From NCBI RefSeq assembly GCF_024626475.1, contig NZ_JANKHH010000005.1, positions 186,001 to 250,000 on the forward strand: a stretch of DNA of 64,000 bases. The letters run 5' to 3'. The notes under the pieces are model-generated. The model did no database searches, had not been told where the DNA came from, and saw only the letters and a list, made by a program, of their open reading frames with translations. How positions within the stretch are numbered: position 1 is the first letter of the stretch; every line of letters begins with the position of its first letter. The stretch is from Parerythrobacter lacustris. Its GTDB lineage: Bacteria; Pseudomonadota; Alphaproteobacteria; Sphingomonadales; Sphingomonadaceae. Of the stretch, positions 1 to 9,795 are shown in pieces. Both the position numbers and the translations under genes were made by a program.

Positions 1-42
1 GCAGCACCCTGCGCATGGGAACCAGTTTGTCTTGCCGCGCGC

Positions 43-891
43 CTAGCTGCGATTGCGCGGACAGGGGCCGAGTTGCTCGAGCACGAAACGATAGTCCTGC
101 TCGGCCCGCCGCCGGTCGGCAGGGTCCGCCGACAGGCTTGACCCGACCGGCAGCTGCGCCGGAAGGAAACAGGCAAGCCGATACCATTCGAGCGTTTCGC
201 GCTCCGGCGGACGCGCAGCCTGGTCGACGATTTCGGACCAGGAAACACCCCAGACCGCAGGCTGGCCCGGTCGCCGCGCCACGGTAATCGACAGGGGCCC
301 ATCTCCGGCGGTGTCGATGAACAGCTGGGTTTCCGATTCGCCTGTCAGAGTCCCCGCGACTGACAGCACATCGCGCACTCCGCGCAGGCGCGGCGGCGCA
401 TCGGCGGCAACCGATTCGCGCAGGATGTCGCGCACCCTTGCCTCGACAGAATCGCTCCACAGCAACTGTGCATCGGACGCAACCAGCTGAATTTCTCCCG
501 GTCGCCCGGCAACGGGTTTGGCGAACAGCAGCACCTCGCGGTTCTTCAGCTTGGGAATCTTCCCGCGCGAATCGAGCGGCACGTCGACGAGATAGCGCAG
601 CGCCTCCCCGACCGGCACCGAGCCGGAAATCAGTGCCGTGGTCCGGGCTTCGACATAGAGCCGCACATGGCCGGGTGCGACCCCGGCGGCACGCTCCGGC
701 TCGAGCACAGCCTGTTTGCGGACATTGGCGCGCAGCACCAGTTGGGCACCGTCGGAAAGATCGGCCAGATCGGCATAAGTCATTGCCGTTCCTGCGTTTT
801 CGTCCTGTGCAACGAGGGGCGGCGGCAGGGTCGCTAGGAGCAGGCCGAGCACGGCAATTGGGGTTTTGCTGGATGTCATACTGGCACACAT
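43..891 (-). CDS. Secreted protein of unknown function
   Basis: I do not recognise a family. The 282-residue product starts with a short hydrophobic stretch ending near LVAQ, so it is probably exported by Sec; the rest looks globular and soluble. The longer upstream reading frame was rejected because an AGGAAA ribosome site lies just before the ATG at 891; a second ATG four codons later is possible. It is divergent from tonB, with a 315-base gap between them. No catalytic motif is visible, so no function is assigned. That it is a real gene is well supported by the signal peptide, the start context and a full-length frame. Confidence 0.7.
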   Translation of the reverse strand: MCASMTSSKTPIAVLGLLLATLPPPLVAQDENAGTAMTYADLADLSDGAQLVLRANVRKQAVLEPERAAGVAPGHVRLYVEARTTALISGSVPVGEALRYLVDVPLDSRGKIPKLKNREVLLFAKPVAGRPGEIQLVASDAQLLWSDSVEARVRDILRESVAADAPPRLRGVRDVLSVAGTLTGESETQLFIDTAGDGPLSITVARRPGQPAVWGVSWSEIVDQAARPPERETLEWYRLACFLPAQLPVGSSLSADPADRRRAEQDYRFVLEQLGPCPRNRS

Positions 892-1206
892 AGGGCTGCT
901 TTCCTGAACGCGGAACGAATTTCGCATGCGGATGGAAGCAACCGGTCGGCGTCGGCCCGCTTGATCGACAAAGCGTTTGCCTGCCCTTGGCATCGAAGCT
1001 AAGGGTCCGCCAAAAGAGGGCGGTAGCACGCCGACACCTCAAGCGGCCCTGACCGGGCCTGTCGCGTCCGGTGGGTCGATATGTCCCGCAATTGCCGATG
1101 GGTTTATCAGGGTAGACAGACTGGAAGAGTCTCTGGCAAGGTTCGTACTTGCTATGGGGTTAACGGCCGGGCCTACCCGGCGCTGACGATGGAGTGATGC
1201 GACTGA
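892..1206. other. Divergent intergenic region before tonB
   Basis: This 315-base gap separates the divergent secreted protein and tonB, so it should hold promoters for both. No clear rho-independent terminator, tRNA or small ORF was seen. The ribosome site for tonB (GGAG) lies near 1191. No operator could be assigned by eye. Confidence 0.4.
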
Positions 1207-1953
1207 ATGGCTTACGCTGATCAAGAGATGAGCGGTAACAAGATTACCGCGATCATCGCCGTGGCGTTGATCCATATTCTTGTCGGCTACGCGCTCATCA
1301 GCGGACTTGCCTATGAGGCGGTCGAGCAGGTGATGGAGCGGGTAACGACGGTGGATATCGAAGAACCGCCACCCCCCGAGGAAGAGCCGCCGCCCCCGCC
1401 GGAGGAAGTGCCGGAAACGGTACCCCCGCCCTTCGTGCCTCCGCCGCAGATCAACGTCCGGCAGGACCCGCCGCGGCAGCAGTCGAACGACCGGATCATC
1501 GACAACGATCAGGTCGATCGGCGGCCGACGACCAAGCAGTGCCCCGACGGCTCCACCGTGGCGATCAGCGCGCAGTGCGGCCCGCCGACGACCCGGTGCC
1601 CCGACGGTACGGTCGTGCGTCAAGGTACGGCGTGTCCGGAACCCAAGCCGCGTGTCCAGCCCAAGGCAGCTGCGCCGCGCAACAGCCCCGGTGGCTGGGT
1701 GACGAACTCGGACTATCGCAGCGCGTGGATCCGCCGTGAACTGGCCGGGACGGTCTCGTTCAGCCTTTCGATCGGTGCCGACGGCAAGGTGACCGGTTGC
1801 TCGGTGACCGGCGGCAATGCTCCGCAGGAACTGAAGGATGCATCGTGCAGCCTGATCCAGCGTCGCGCGCGGTTCGCCGCCGCAACCGATGGTGAGGGCA
1901 GACCGACGACGGGTAGCTACTCGAACACGGTGCGCTGGCAGATTCCGGAGTAA
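1207..1953 (+). CDS. tonB: Energy transducer TonB
   Basis: TonB couples the inner-membrane proton gradient to outer-membrane TonB-dependent receptors. The 248-residue protein has a cytoplasmic N-terminus, one membrane segment (about residues 13-33), a long periplasmic Pro/Glu-rich region (about 50-85), and a C-terminal TonB-type domain (about 165-248). Between these are two CPDG-containing repeats, each closed by a second Cys, and the C-terminal domain carries its own Cys pair, so several disulfides in the periplasm are likely. GGAG precedes the ATG. exbB and exbD genes follow in the same direction, as expected for the energising complex. It could serve the TonB-dependent receptor at 39.2 kb as well as others outside the window. 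Confidence 0.93.
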   Translation: MAYADQEMSGNKITAIIAVALIHILVGYALISGLAYEAVEQVMERVTTVDIEEPPPPEEEPPPPPEEVPETVPPPFVPPPQINVRQDPPRQQSNDRIIDNDQVDRRPTTKQCPDGSTVAISAQCGPPTTRCPDGTVVRQGTACPEPKPRVQPKAAAPRNSPGGWVTNSDYRSAWIRRELAGTVSFSLSIGADGKVTGCSVTGGNAPQELKDASCSLIQRRARFAAATDGEGRPTTGSYSNTVRWQIPE

Positions 1954-2025
1954 CGATTTGAATTGCGGCCGGCGCGGCGCGCCGGTCGCCGGTTTTGAAA
2001 ATTTCCTTTTGAGAGGACTATCGCG

Positions 2026-2796
2026 ATGATTATTGAATTTCTGGCCGCCGGCGGCGGTGAAGTGAAGAACGAATTCGGTTTCTGGGCAGCCATGGAACAG
2101 GGCGGTGCAATCGCCTGGTCGATCCTGGGCGTGCTGGTCATCATGTCGGCCGGCTCGTTCTACATCCTGATCACCAAGCTGCTCGAGCAGAACAAGATCA
2201 TGCGCCAGGCGAAGGACGTGCGTTCCACGTTCTGGCGTGCCAACTCGCTCAAGGAAGGCGCCGCCAAGCTCGAGAAGAACAGCGCATGGCGCCAGCTCGT
2301 CGACGACGCGCTCAAGGCCGAAGACGAGCACGGCAAGATGACCGACAGCCTCGAAGCGCATGACTGGATGCACGGTTCGCTGAGCCGTTCGGAAGCCTCG
2401 ATCAATGCGAAGCTGGCGGGCGGCCTGCCGTTCCTCGCCACGACCGGTGCAACCGCCCCGTTCGTCGGGCTTCTCGGTACGGTTATCGGTATCTACCGCG
2501 CACTGGTGAACATCGGCATGGCCGGTTCGGCATCGATCGACAAGGTCGCCGGCCCGGTCGGTGAAGCGCTGATCATGACCGCCATCGGCCTGCTCGTCGC
2601 GGTTCCCGCCGTGCTCGCCTACAACTGGCTGCAGAGCCGCAACAAGCGGATCGCCGCGATGCTCAACGGCTTCTCGACCGACCTGCTGGCCAACATCAAC
2701 TCGAAGGGCACGGTCAAGCCTGCGGTAACGGCTGCCCCGGCTGCCAAGCCGGCACCGGCCAAGCCGGGTACTGCCGCACCGGCGACGAAGGCCTGA
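2026..2796 (+). CDS. exbB: MotA/TolQ/ExbB proton channel family protein
   Basis: ExbB forms the pentameric inner-membrane scaffold that, with ExbD, uses proton flow to drive TonB. The 256-residue protein has an N-terminal membrane helix (about 22-45) and the conserved two-helix region with TTGATAPFVGLLGTV and a GEALIMTAIGLLVAVPA segment (about 140-210), followed by an Ala/Pro/Lys-rich tail typical of alphaproteobacterial ExbB. GAGAGGA stands before the ATG. It sits 72 bases after tonB and 80 before the first exbD, and is presumably cotranscribed with them. Confidence 0.93.
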   Translation: MIIEFLAAGGGEVKNEFGFWAAMEQGGAIAWSILGVLVIMSAGSFYILITKLLEQNKIMRQAKDVRSTFWRANSLKEGAAKLEKNSAWRQLVDDALKAEDEHGKMTDSLEAHDWMHGSLSRSEASINAKLAGGLPFLATTGATAPFVGLLGTVIGIYRALVNIGMAGSASIDKVAGPVGEALIMTAIGLLVAVPAVLAYNWLQSRNKRIAAMLNGFSTDLLANINSKGTVKPAVTAAPAAKPAPAKPGTAAPATKA

Positions 2797-2876
2797 TCGG
2801 ACGATATTCCGGGCGGCAGCCAGCGGCCGCCGCCCGGCATCACCGATCACGCAATAATCAGGATAGGATGTAAGTC

Positions 2877-3416
2877 ATGGCGATTTCCACCGGAGGAGGC
2901 GGCGACGAGCGGCCGATGTCGGACATCAACACCACGCCGCTGGTCGACGTGATGCTGGTGCTTCTGATCATCTTCCTCATCGCAGTCCCGGTTGCGATCA
3001 AGTCGATCGAAGACCTCAAGATGCCGATCTTGGAAACGGTCGAGTCGGAGGACAAGGTCGAGAACCTGCTGCTGACCGTGACCACCACCGACGCCGCCGG
3101 ACGGACACCGTCGACGATCGACACCGCGTTCGAAGGGGCATCGCGCGAAGGCGAATGCCGGGTTTACTTCAACAACATCACCCCGGTCGATTCGCAGGAA
3201 CTGTTCGATCTTTCGCTCGAACGGCTCGAGAACCTGGTGGAAAAGGCGGGCGGTGCTGAAGCGCTGGCCGAAGACCCGGACAAAGTTCCGCAGGTCCATA
3301 TTCGGGCGGACGTGAACGCGCCGTGGCGTTGTGTGGCAGGGACGATCTTCAACGTGCAGATGGCGGGATACCCGACTGTCGGCTTTATCTCCAACCCGGT
3401 CGACCCCAACGGTTGA
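2877..3416 (+). CDS. exbD: ExbD/TolR biopolymer transport protein, long form
   Basis: This is an ExbD-type proton-channel subunit with one N-terminal membrane helix and a periplasmic domain. The signature [18 protein letters not shown] runs over about residues 15-33; the Asp in PLVD is the conserved proton-handling residue. At 179 residues it is longer than usual, and its periplasmic part diverges strongly from the two ExbD paralogues downstream. It has two Cys residues (about 98 and 159) that could form a disulfide. It follows exbB in the same operon. Having two or more ExbD types beside one ExbB is known in some proteobacteria; the role of each form cannot be read from sequence. Confidence 0.9.
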   Translation: MAISTGGGGDERPMSDINTTPLVDVMLVLLIIFLIAVPVAIKSIEDLKMPILETVESEDKVENLLLTVTTTDAAGRTPSTIDTAFEGASREGECRVYFNNITPVDSQELFDLSLERLENLVEKAGGAEALAEDPDKVPQVHIRADVNAPWRCVAGTIFNVQMAGYPTVGFISNPVDPNG

Positions 3417-3453
3417 TCGGCGCGGCAGAACAGTAACTCAGGAGTAAACCACC

Positions 3454-3912
3454 ATGGCAATGTCAGGCGGCAATGACGATGGCGAGCCGATGATGGAAAT
3501 GAACACGACGCCGTTGATCGACGTCATGCTCGTTCTCCTCATCATGTTCATTATCACCATCCCTGTGGCCACCCACGCGGTGAACATCGATCTTCCGGTG
3601 CCGGATAACACCCCTCCGCCGCCGGACCAGATCGATCCGATCCAGAACAAGATCGTTCTGACCCAGACCGATCAGATCCTGTGGAACGGCACGACCATCA
3701 GCGACAACGAGCTGGTACGGAACCTCGAGATCACCAAGGGGATCAAGCCCGAACCCGAGTTGCAGTACGAACCCGAACCTCAGGCGAGCTACGATCTCTC
3801 GGTGAAGGTCCTGCAGATCATCAAGGGCAGCGGCGTGACCAAGTTCGGTTTCGTCGGCAACGAGAAGTACCGTCAGTTCGGCAAGGACCCGGCCGCGCCA
3901 CCCGCGCAGTAA
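3454..3912 (+). CDS. exbD: ExbD/TolR biopolymer transport protein
   Basis: Second ExbD subunit, 152 residues. The [19 protein letters not shown] signature spans about residues 14-32, giving one membrane helix with the conserved Asp, followed by a periplasmic domain ending in a KFGFVGNEKYRQFG segment. That C-terminal segment is shared almost exactly with the third ExbD at 4089, so the two arose by duplication. It lies 37 bases after the first exbD, with an AGGAG ribosome site, and a rho-independent terminator follows 29 bases after its stop. It is therefore probably the last gene of the main tonB-exbB-exbD-exbD unit. Confidence 0.92.
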   Translation: MAMSGGNDDGEPMMEMNTTPLIDVMLVLLIMFIITIPVATHAVNIDLPVPDNTPPPPDQIDPIQNKIVLTQTDQILWNGTTISDNELVRNLEITKGIKPEPELQYEPEPQASYDLSVKVLQIIKGSGVTKFGFVGNEKYRQFGKDPAAPPAQ

Positions 3913-3941
3913 GGTTCGGGTTAGAAAGAACAACGAGAAAG

Positions 3942-3967
3942 GGGGCGGAGCAATCCGCCCCTTTTTT
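3942..3967 (+). terminator. Rho-independent terminator after the second exbD
   Basis: GGGGCGGA (3942-3949), a 4-base loop and TCCGCCCC (3954-3961) form a perfect 8-bp stem followed at once by six T residues. This closes the tonB-exbB-exbD-exbD unit and separates it from the third exbD. Confidence 0.88.
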
Positions 3968-4088
3968 GTTGCGCGCATGCCGGACGGCGGGAGTTCGATC
4001 GATGCAAGGGTTGCAAGGCGAAACGCAAAACCTCTTGTCGTCGCGCCCAATGTGTGATGTCATACCATTACATACTGGGAGAGAGTCG

Positions 4089-4526
4089 ATGGCCTTTGCC
4101 GTTCCCGCGATGGAATCCGAACCCCTGAGTGAGCTCAACACGACACCGCTGATCGATGTCATGCTGGTTCTGCTGGTCATGTTCATCATCACCATCCCGT
4201 TGGCCACGCATTCGGTCGAAGTCGATTTGCCACAGTCATGCCAGCCGGATTGCCCGCCCGCGCCGGATACCGTGAGCAACAAGATCGTGATCGACGCCGC
4301 AGGCCGCGTCCTGTGGAACGGCGCGACGGTGACAGAGACGCAACTCGCAGCACTCCTGGCCGAAACGACCGAGATGGCGATCGAGCCCGAGCTGCAGTTC
4401 GAGCCCGAGGCCAACGCGTCCTACGACGTCGCAGCGCGCACCCTCCGGACCATCAAGGCGAGCGGCGTGTCCAAATTCGGCTTCGTCGGCAACGAGAAAT
4501 ACCGCCAGTTCGGCATGGCCGACTGA
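4089..4526 (+). CDS. exbD: ExbD/TolR family protein, third copy
   Basis: A 145-residue paralogue of the preceding ExbD: it has the same SELNTTPLIDVMLVLLVMF helix (about residues 12-30) and the same KFGFVGNEKYRQFG C-terminal segment. It differs by a Cys pair (SCQPDC) just after the membrane helix. The ATG at 4089 is preferred over earlier frames because GGGAGAG lies just upstream and the frame before it is not ExbD-like. The gene sits beyond the terminator, so it needs read-through or its own promoter; a short AT-rich stretch at 4055-4076 could hold one. It may replace the second ExbD under particular conditions. Confidence 0.88.
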   Translation: MAFAVPAMESEPLSELNTTPLIDVMLVLLVMFIITIPLATHSVEVDLPQSCQPDCPPAPDTVSNKIVIDAAGRVLWNGATVTETQLAALLAETTEMAIEPELQFEPEANASYDVAARTLRTIKASGVSKFGFVGNEKYRQFGMAD

Positions 4527-4532
4527 GGACGG

Positions 4533-6983
4533 TCAACTCTCGACTGGCGGGTCGACCCGCATCGCGGCCTCGGCGAGGCTTTCCGCCTCGAGCAGGAGCT
4601 CATCGTCGACCGCACCTTGCGGCACGCTTTCGCGCCCGATCATCACCATGACCGGAACCGCGAGCGGGCTGACCCGGTCGAGTTCGACATGCACCAGCTG
4701 CTCTGCCGAGCGTCCGAGCAGGTCAACCAGCCGACCGACATCGGTGATCCGCGCGCGCGCATCGGCCCATGCCGCTTCGAGCAGGACATGGTCGGGCTCG
4801 TGCTTGCGCAACACGTCGTAAATGAGGTCGGTGGAGAAAGTGACCTGCTTGCCTGTCTTGCGCTTGCCCGGCTGCTGCCGCTCGACCAGCCCGCCGATAA
4901 CCGCCACCTCGCGGAAGGCACGGCGCAGCAGGTGCGAATCCTGCACCCAGTCGACGAACTCATGCGCCAGGATATCCGGCGACAGCAGCGGAGCGGGGTC
5001 CTTCACCGGCCGCAGTCCCCACACCCCAAGCGAATAGTCGTTGGCCACGAAGCCGCCAGGCAACAGGCCGCGATCGCTCATCCGCCGCGTGATCAGCATC
5101 CCCAGGCTCTGGTTCGCGTTCCAGCCTTCGAAGGTATAGTACACAGTGTAATGCCGCTTCGCATGCGGGAAGCTCTCGACCAGCAGGCTGCCCGGCCGCG
5201 GCATCTGCGAGCGCCAGTCCTGCACTTCGAGCCATTCGCGCACGTCGTCGGGAAACCGGCCCCAGCCGGCACGATCGTCGAGCATGCCCTGCACCCGCTC
5301 CGCCAGATGGGTGGTCAGCGGCATGCGCGATCCGCCGTAAGAGGGGATCATCGCCGCCTTGGCCGAGGCGCGGACTATCACGTCCATGTCCTTCAACTGC
5401 TCGACCTCGACCGTCACCCCGGCAAAGGCAAAGGTATCGCCGGGCGCAAGCTGCGCCGCGAAGCGTTCCTCCACCCTGCCCAATTGGCGCCCGTTGCGGA
5501 ACCGTACCGTCAGCATCTCGCTGTCGATGATGATGCCCGCATTGAGCCGGTGCTTGGCGGCCATCTCCGGATGCGCCAGCCGCCAAGTGCCGCTGCGGTC
5601 GCGCACGATGCGGCGGAACCGGTCGTAGGCCTTGAGCGCATAGCCCCCGGTGGCGACGAAATTGAGCACCCGCTGCCACACCGCCTCGTCGAGCCACGCA
5701 TAGCTCAGCGAGGACCGCACTTCGGCCAGAAGGGCCGCTTCGTCGAATGGTGCCGCACAGGCACAACCCATCACATGCTGCGCCAAAACGTCGAGCCCGC
5801 CCGCGCGGAAATCGTCGCCATCGCGCTGGCCCTCTTCGACCGCATCCTTCGCCGCGGTGGCTTCGAGAAACTCGAACCGGTTGCCCGGCACCAGCACCGC
5901 ACGGCTCGGCTGGTCGAGCCGGTGGTTGGCGCGCCCGACCCGCTGGAGCAACCGCGACGACCCCTTGGGCGCGCCCATCTGCACGACGCAGTCGACATCG
6001 CCCCAGTCGACCCCGAGATCGAGGCTGGCGGTCGCCACCAGCGCGCGTAGCTCGCCGCGCGCCATCGCTCCCTCAACCTTGCGGCGCGCTTCCTTGCTGA
6101 GCGACCCGTGGTGTATCCCGACCGGAAGATTCGCCTCGTTGACGTCCCACAGGTTCTGGAAGGTGTATTCGGCAAGGAAGCGCGTGTTGGTGAAGATAAT
6201 CGTCGTCCGGTTGGCCTCGATCAGCCGCATCAACTGCGGGATCGCCCAGGTCGCGGCGTGCCCGCCCCACGGCACCCGCTGTTCGTCGGGCAGGAGGATC
6301 TCGATCTGCGGGTCGGCCCCCTTCTCGCCTTCGACCAGTTCGACCGCGTCGATTTCGCCCCACGGCGCAAGCCATTCGCGATAGGCTTCAGGCCGGGCGA
6401 GCGTCGCCGACAAGGCGCTGCGCTGCAGCCCCGGAGCGACCGCCTGCAGCCGCGCGATCGACAGCGCCAGCAGGTCGCCGCGCTTGCCGGTGGCGAAAGC
6501 ATGAACCTCGTCGATGACAATCCGCTTGAGCCCCGCGAACAACTCGAAACTGTCGGGGTAGCTGAGCAGCAGCGACAGGCTTTCCGGCGTCGTCAACAGG
6601 ACATGCGGCGGCTTGGCACGCTGGCGGCGCTTCCGGTCCGACGGCGTATCGCCGCTGCGCGTCTCGATCCGCAGTGGCAGGCCCATCTCCTCGACCGGGG
6701 TGAGCAGGTTGCGCTGCACGTCATGCGCCAGCGCCTTGAGCGGCGAAACATAGAGCGTGTGCAATCCCTCGGGCGGACCGCTATCGCCGAACGCAGAAGG
6801 GCAGAAATCGGCCAGAGTCGGCAGGAACCCGGCGAGCGTCTTCCCCGCCCCGGTATCCGCCACCAACAGGGCATGCTTGCCCCGTCGGTCGGCATCGAAC
6901 ATCGCCGTCTGGTGTGAACGGATGCGCCAGCCGCGATGCCCGAACCAGGCCTCTATCTCGTCCGGGATCGCACCCTCGCTCAT
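4533..6983 (-). CDS. Lhr-like ligase-associated DEXH-box DNA helicase
   Basis: An 816-residue superfamily 2 helicase of the Lhr-like, ligase-associated type, which acts on DNA or RNA-DNA structures during repair. Visible motifs are the Walker A DTGAGKT (residues 43-49), TTPES (about 131-135), the DEVH box (158-161), SATL, and in the second RecA domain a QRVGRANHR motif VI. A long C-terminal region follows, as in Lhr proteins. The family is often encoded beside an exonuclease and a DNA ligase; neither lies next to it here. It is convergent with the third exbD, with only 6 bases between their stops. No strong ribosome site is visible before the ATG. Confidence 0.88.
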   Translation of the reverse strand: MSEGAIPDEIEAWFGHRGWRIRSHQTAMFDADRRGKHALLVADTGAGKTLAGFLPTLADFCPSAFGDSGPPEGLHTLYVSPLKALAHDVQRNLLTPVEEMGLPLRIETRSGDTPSDRKRRQRAKPPHVLLTTPESLSLLLSYPDSFELFAGLKRIVIDEVHAFATGKRGDLLALSIARLQAVAPGLQRSALSATLARPEAYREWLAPWGEIDAVELVEGEKGADPQIEILLPDEQRVPWGGHAATWAIPQLMRLIEANRTTIIFTNTRFLAEYTFQNLWDVNEANLPVGIHHGSLSKEARRKVEGAMARGELRALVATASLDLGVDWGDVDCVVQMGAPKGSSRLLQRVGRANHRLDQPSRAVLVPGNRFEFLEATAAKDAVEEGQRDGDDFRAGGLDVLAQHVMGCACAAPFDEAALLAEVRSSLSYAWLDEAVWQRVLNFVATGGYALKAYDRFRRIVRDRSGTWRLAHPEMAAKHRLNAGIIIDSEMLTVRFRNGRQLGRVEERFAAQLAPGDTFAFAGVTVEVEQLKDMDVIVRASAKAAMIPSYGGSRMPLTTHLAERVQGMLDDRAGWGRFPDDVREWLEVQDWRSQMPRPGSLLVESFPHAKRHYTVYYTFEGWNANQSLGMLITRRMSDRGLLPGGFVANDYSLGVWGLRPVKDPAPLLSPDILAHEFVDWVQDSHLLRRAFREVAVIGGLVERQQPGKRKTGKQVTFSTDLIYDVLRKHEPDHVLLEAAWADARARITDVGRLVDLLGRSAEQLVHVELDRVSPLAVPVMVMIGRESVPQGAVDDELLLEAESLAEAAMRVDPPVES

Positions 6984-7164
6984 CGGCTAGGCGGAGAGAC
7001 TGGCAGGAAGGGGCACGATAACCACAAGGCTGCAACACCCTGCAAACTCACCCGTTCCGCTGGCCTCGAAGCAGGTGCAGGGCCCGAGGTGCAAAGCCGG
7101 CGTGCCAGCGGATGAGGTTCCGAACGCTGCGATGCCCGACAGGACACCCTGCCGTCAGCCGGCT

Positions 7165-8013
7165 TCAGTATTCCGCCGCGACGTCGGCTGCAGCTTCAGC
7201 CCCTTCGGCCATGGCATCCGCCGCTTCATCGCGATAGCGGATGGCGTCCTCGATCTCTTCCACCGAGTAGCCGGTCAATTCGGCGAGCCGTGCCTTCTCC
7301 TTCGCGCCCAGCTCGGCGAAATCGCGCTTGGGGGGCAGGTTTGCGGTCGCTTCTTCGACCTTCTGCTCCATCGTCATGATCGAGCCCATCATCGCGGGCA
7401 ACGATTCCATGCTTGCCGCCATGATGCGCGGATCACTCGCCATGGAAAAGCTCTTGCGGGCATATGTGGCACCCGTCTCGGTCGAGAAGAAGGCCTCGAT
7501 GTCGGTCAGTTCCCTCTCGGTGAAGTTCACCGCGTAAAGCTCGGCCATCGCCTTGCGCATGCCCGGCTCCATCGCATCCATCATCTGCTTCATGACCTCG
7601 GGGAAGACCTCGGCCTCTGCGGCCTTGCGCGCTTCCCATGCGGGATCAAGGATCGCCAGAGCCTCGGCAGCCTGGTCCTCTTCGAGATAGAGTTCGCAGC
7701 CTTCGAACCCGAGGTATTCGGCAACATCGCCGCTCGACGGCTTCGAACCCAGTTCGGCCAGCGGACCCATCATCGAATCGAACATGGTGCCAAACATCTC
7801 GCCCAGCGCGCCCTCCGGGATGAGCTTGGCGATGATGGTGGTGGCGAGCGGCAGGCGCGCTTCCTGCTCCGGCGTCAGCGGCTCGGCGGTGAACATCCCG
7901 GCCATGGCAGCGAAGGGATCGCCCTCCATTGGATCGGCGTCCTGCGCCAGCGCGGGCGCGCCGGCCGAAAACAGCAGAGTGGCCGCAGCCAAGGCAGAAA
8001 AAATCGATCTCAT
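7165..8013 (-). CDS. DUF2059-like secreted protein
   Basis: A 282-residue exported protein. The start at 8013 was chosen because GGAGGG precedes it and the product then begins with a clean signal peptide (about residues 1-23, ending ALAQ). The central-to-C-terminal part matches the DUF2059 pattern: a helical segment around ELYAVNFTERELTDIEAFF (about 165-185) followed by a T-G-x-x-Y-A-R-K-type turn. Function is unknown for the family; the product should be periplasmic or surface-associated and mostly alpha-helical and acidic. It is the last gene of a minus-strand run that starts with mipZ, but an 80-base gap suggests it may have its own promoter. Confidence 0.75.
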   Translation of the reverse strand: MRSIFSALAAATLLFSAGAPALAQDADPMEGDPFAAMAGMFTAEPLTPEQEARLPLATTIIAKLIPEGALGEMFGTMFDSMMGPLAELGSKPSSGDVAEYLGFEGCELYLEEDQAAEALAILDPAWEARKAAEAEVFPEVMKQMMDAMEPGMRKAMAELYAVNFTERELTDIEAFFSTETGATYARKSFSMASDPRIMAASMESLPAMMGSIMTMEQKVEEATANLPPKRDFAELGAKEKARLAELTGYSVEEIEDAIRYRDEAADAMAEGAEAAADVAAEY

Positions 8014-8092
8014 CACGAAGCCCTCCAGTCGGCTCAGAATGCCCCATCCCGAGCGTGCCAACAAGCCGGATCTTGCCGCGTTGGAGCGGTGA

Positions 8093-9499
8093 TCAGTGCC
8101 CGACACTCTCGCCGCGTTCGAGCCCGCTCAGCGCCAGTTGCTCGTCGATCTGCGCCATCAGCCATGCGAGGCCCTCTTCGCTGTCGCTTTCGGCGCGGGC
8201 GACCAGAACATCCTGCGTGTTCGATGCACGCAGCAGCCACCAGCCGTCGTCGGTTGTGACGCGCACCCCGTCGGTGGTGTCGGCCACAGCATCGCTCGCG
8301 GCGATCCGCGCGGCGACCTCGGCGATCGCGGCGAACTTGCGGCTCTCGTCGACCTGGAAGCGCATCTCGGGCGTGTTGACCATCGCCGGCATCGCCCCGC
8401 GCAGTTCGGTCACCGACTTGCCGAGCCGCGCCGCCGCCGCGATCAGCCGCACACCGGCATAAAGCGCATCGTCGAACCCGTAATACTCGTCGGCAAAGAA
8501 CACGTGACCGCTCATCTCGCCCGCGAGCGGGCTGCCGGTTTGCTTCATTTTGGACTTGATCAGCGAGTGGCCGGTCTTCCACATCACCGGCTTGCCGCCC
8601 TGCGCCGCCACCTGGTCGAACAGCGCGCGGCTGGCCTTCACATCGGCGATCACTGTCGCGCCGGGCATGCGCCGCAGCAGGTCCTCGGCATAGATCATCA
8701 GCAGCTGGTCGCCCCAGATCACCCGGCCTTCGCCGTCGATCGCGCCGATCCGGTCGCCGTCACCGTCGAAAGCGACCCCGAAGTCGAGCTTCTTATCCGC
8801 GACCAGGGCTTTGAGATCGGTCAGATTCGCCTCGACCGTGGGATCAGGGTGATGATTGGGAAAATTGCCGTCGACTTCGGTGAACAGCAAATAATGCTCC
8901 CCCGGGAGCCGCGCTGCGAGCATTTCGAGCGCGGGACCGGCGGCCCCGTTGCCGGCATCCCAACCGACCTTGAGACCCGCGAGGTAATCCGGGTCGAGGC
9001 CGGCCAGCGGGGCGAGCAGGCGGTCGACATATTCATCGATTATATCGTGACTGGAGATTTCCCCCTTGCCGTCGATCCACTCGCCAGCGGCAGCAATCCG
9101 GCCGAGTTCCTGAATATCCTCGCCGAAGAACGGCCGGCCCTGGAAAACCATCTTGAAGCCGTTGTAATTGGCGGGATTATGGCTGCCGGTTATCTGAATG
9201 CCGCCATCCACCTGCTCAGTTGAGGCTTCGGCATAATACAGCATCGGGGTCGGCCCCATGCCCACCCGGACGACATCGCATCCGCTCGCGGTGAGACCTT
9301 CGACCAGCGCGTGTTCGAGCATCGGCGAGCTGACCCGCCCGTCATAACCGACCGCGACCGTCTTGCCGCCCGCCTGCCGGAGCAAAGTGGCGAACCCGCG
9401 CCCGATCGCGCGGGCATCGTCCGCCCCCAGCGTTTCGCCGATGATGCCGCGAATGTCGTATTCGCGCAGCACGGTGGGATCGAACCGGTGGTTGGTCAC
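8093..9499 (-). CDS. pgmG: Phosphomannomutase/phosphoglucomutase
   Basis: A bifunctional alpha-D-phosphohexomutase that interconverts the 6- and 1-phosphates of mannose and glucose, feeding GDP-mannose and UDP-glucose for surface polysaccharides. The 468-residue length is normal. The active-site phosphoserine lies in [13 protein letters not shown] (Ser106), the metal loop is DGDGDR (245-250), and the C-terminal phosphate-binding domain is present. The GTG start overlaps the stop of the J-domain gene by 4 bp, so the two are translationally coupled. The symbol follows the sphingomonad homologue; manB or algC would describe the same family. Confidence 0.92.
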   Translation of the reverse strand: MTNHRFDPTVLREYDIRGIIGETLGADDARAIGRGFATLLRQAGGKTVAVGYDGRVSSPMLEHALVEGLTASGCDVVRVGMGPTPMLYYAEASTEQVDGGIQITGSHNPANYNGFKMVFQGRPFFGEDIQELGRIAAAGEWIDGKGEISSHDIIDEYVDRLLAPLAGLDPDYLAGLKVGWDAGNGAAGPALEMLAARLPGEHYLLFTEVDGNFPNHHPDPTVEANLTDLKALVADKKLDFGVAFDGDGDRIGAIDGEGRVIWGDQLLMIYAEDLLRRMPGATVIADVKASRALFDQVAAQGGKPVMWKTGHSLIKSKMKQTGSPLAGEMSGHVFFADEYYGFDDALYAGVRLIAAAARLGKSVTELRGAMPAMVNTPEMRFQVDESRKFAAIAEVAARIAASDAVADTTDGVRVTTDDGWWLLRASNTQDVLVARAESDSEEGLAWLMAQIDEQLALSGLERGESVGH

Positions 9500-9792
9500 G
9501 GCAAGGTTCCTTCCTCGGGCAATTCGTCGAGCAGCAGGTCGCGCGCCGCGTTGGCCTCATGTACCTGGGCATTGCTGCCCCCCTTGTCGGGATGGACCAT
9601 TGCCACCAGCCGCTTGTGCGCGGCGATGATCTCCGCCCGACTCGCGCGCTGGCCGACCGCGAGAAGCTTACGCGCCCGGAAGATCGCCTGGCTGCGGGTC
9701 GAAGGGGGCCGGAGATAATCCCACGGCCACTTGCCCAGCGCCCAGCGGCACAGGACGGCGATTCCGACAGCGATCAGCGCGAGTTTCAGCAT
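9496..9792 (-). CDS. Membrane-anchored J-domain protein
   Basis: A 98-residue DnaJ-type cochaperone fragment. An N-terminal hydrophobic helix (about residues 3-19) anchors it in the membrane, followed by a C-terminal J domain with the invariant HPD (67-69) that stimulates DnaK ATPase. It has none of the zinc-finger or substrate-binding regions of full DnaJ, so it probably recruits DnaK to a membrane site. It starts 3 bases after mipZ ends, and its stop overlaps the next start by 4 bp, placing it in a mipZ-J-pgmG operon. Its partner is not known. Confidence 0.82.
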   Translation of the reverse strand: MLKLALIAVGIAVLCRWALGKWPWDYLRPPSTRSQAIFRARKLLAVGQRASRAEIIAAHKRLVAMVHPDKGGSNAQVHEANAARDLLLDELPEEGTLP

Positions 9793-9795
9793 GGC

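Noticed and set aside
1039-2850. Long reading frame on the minus strand opposite tonB and exbB
   Set aside because: It overlaps well-supported tonB-exbB; Arg/His-rich composition is typical of the antisense frame in high-GC DNA.
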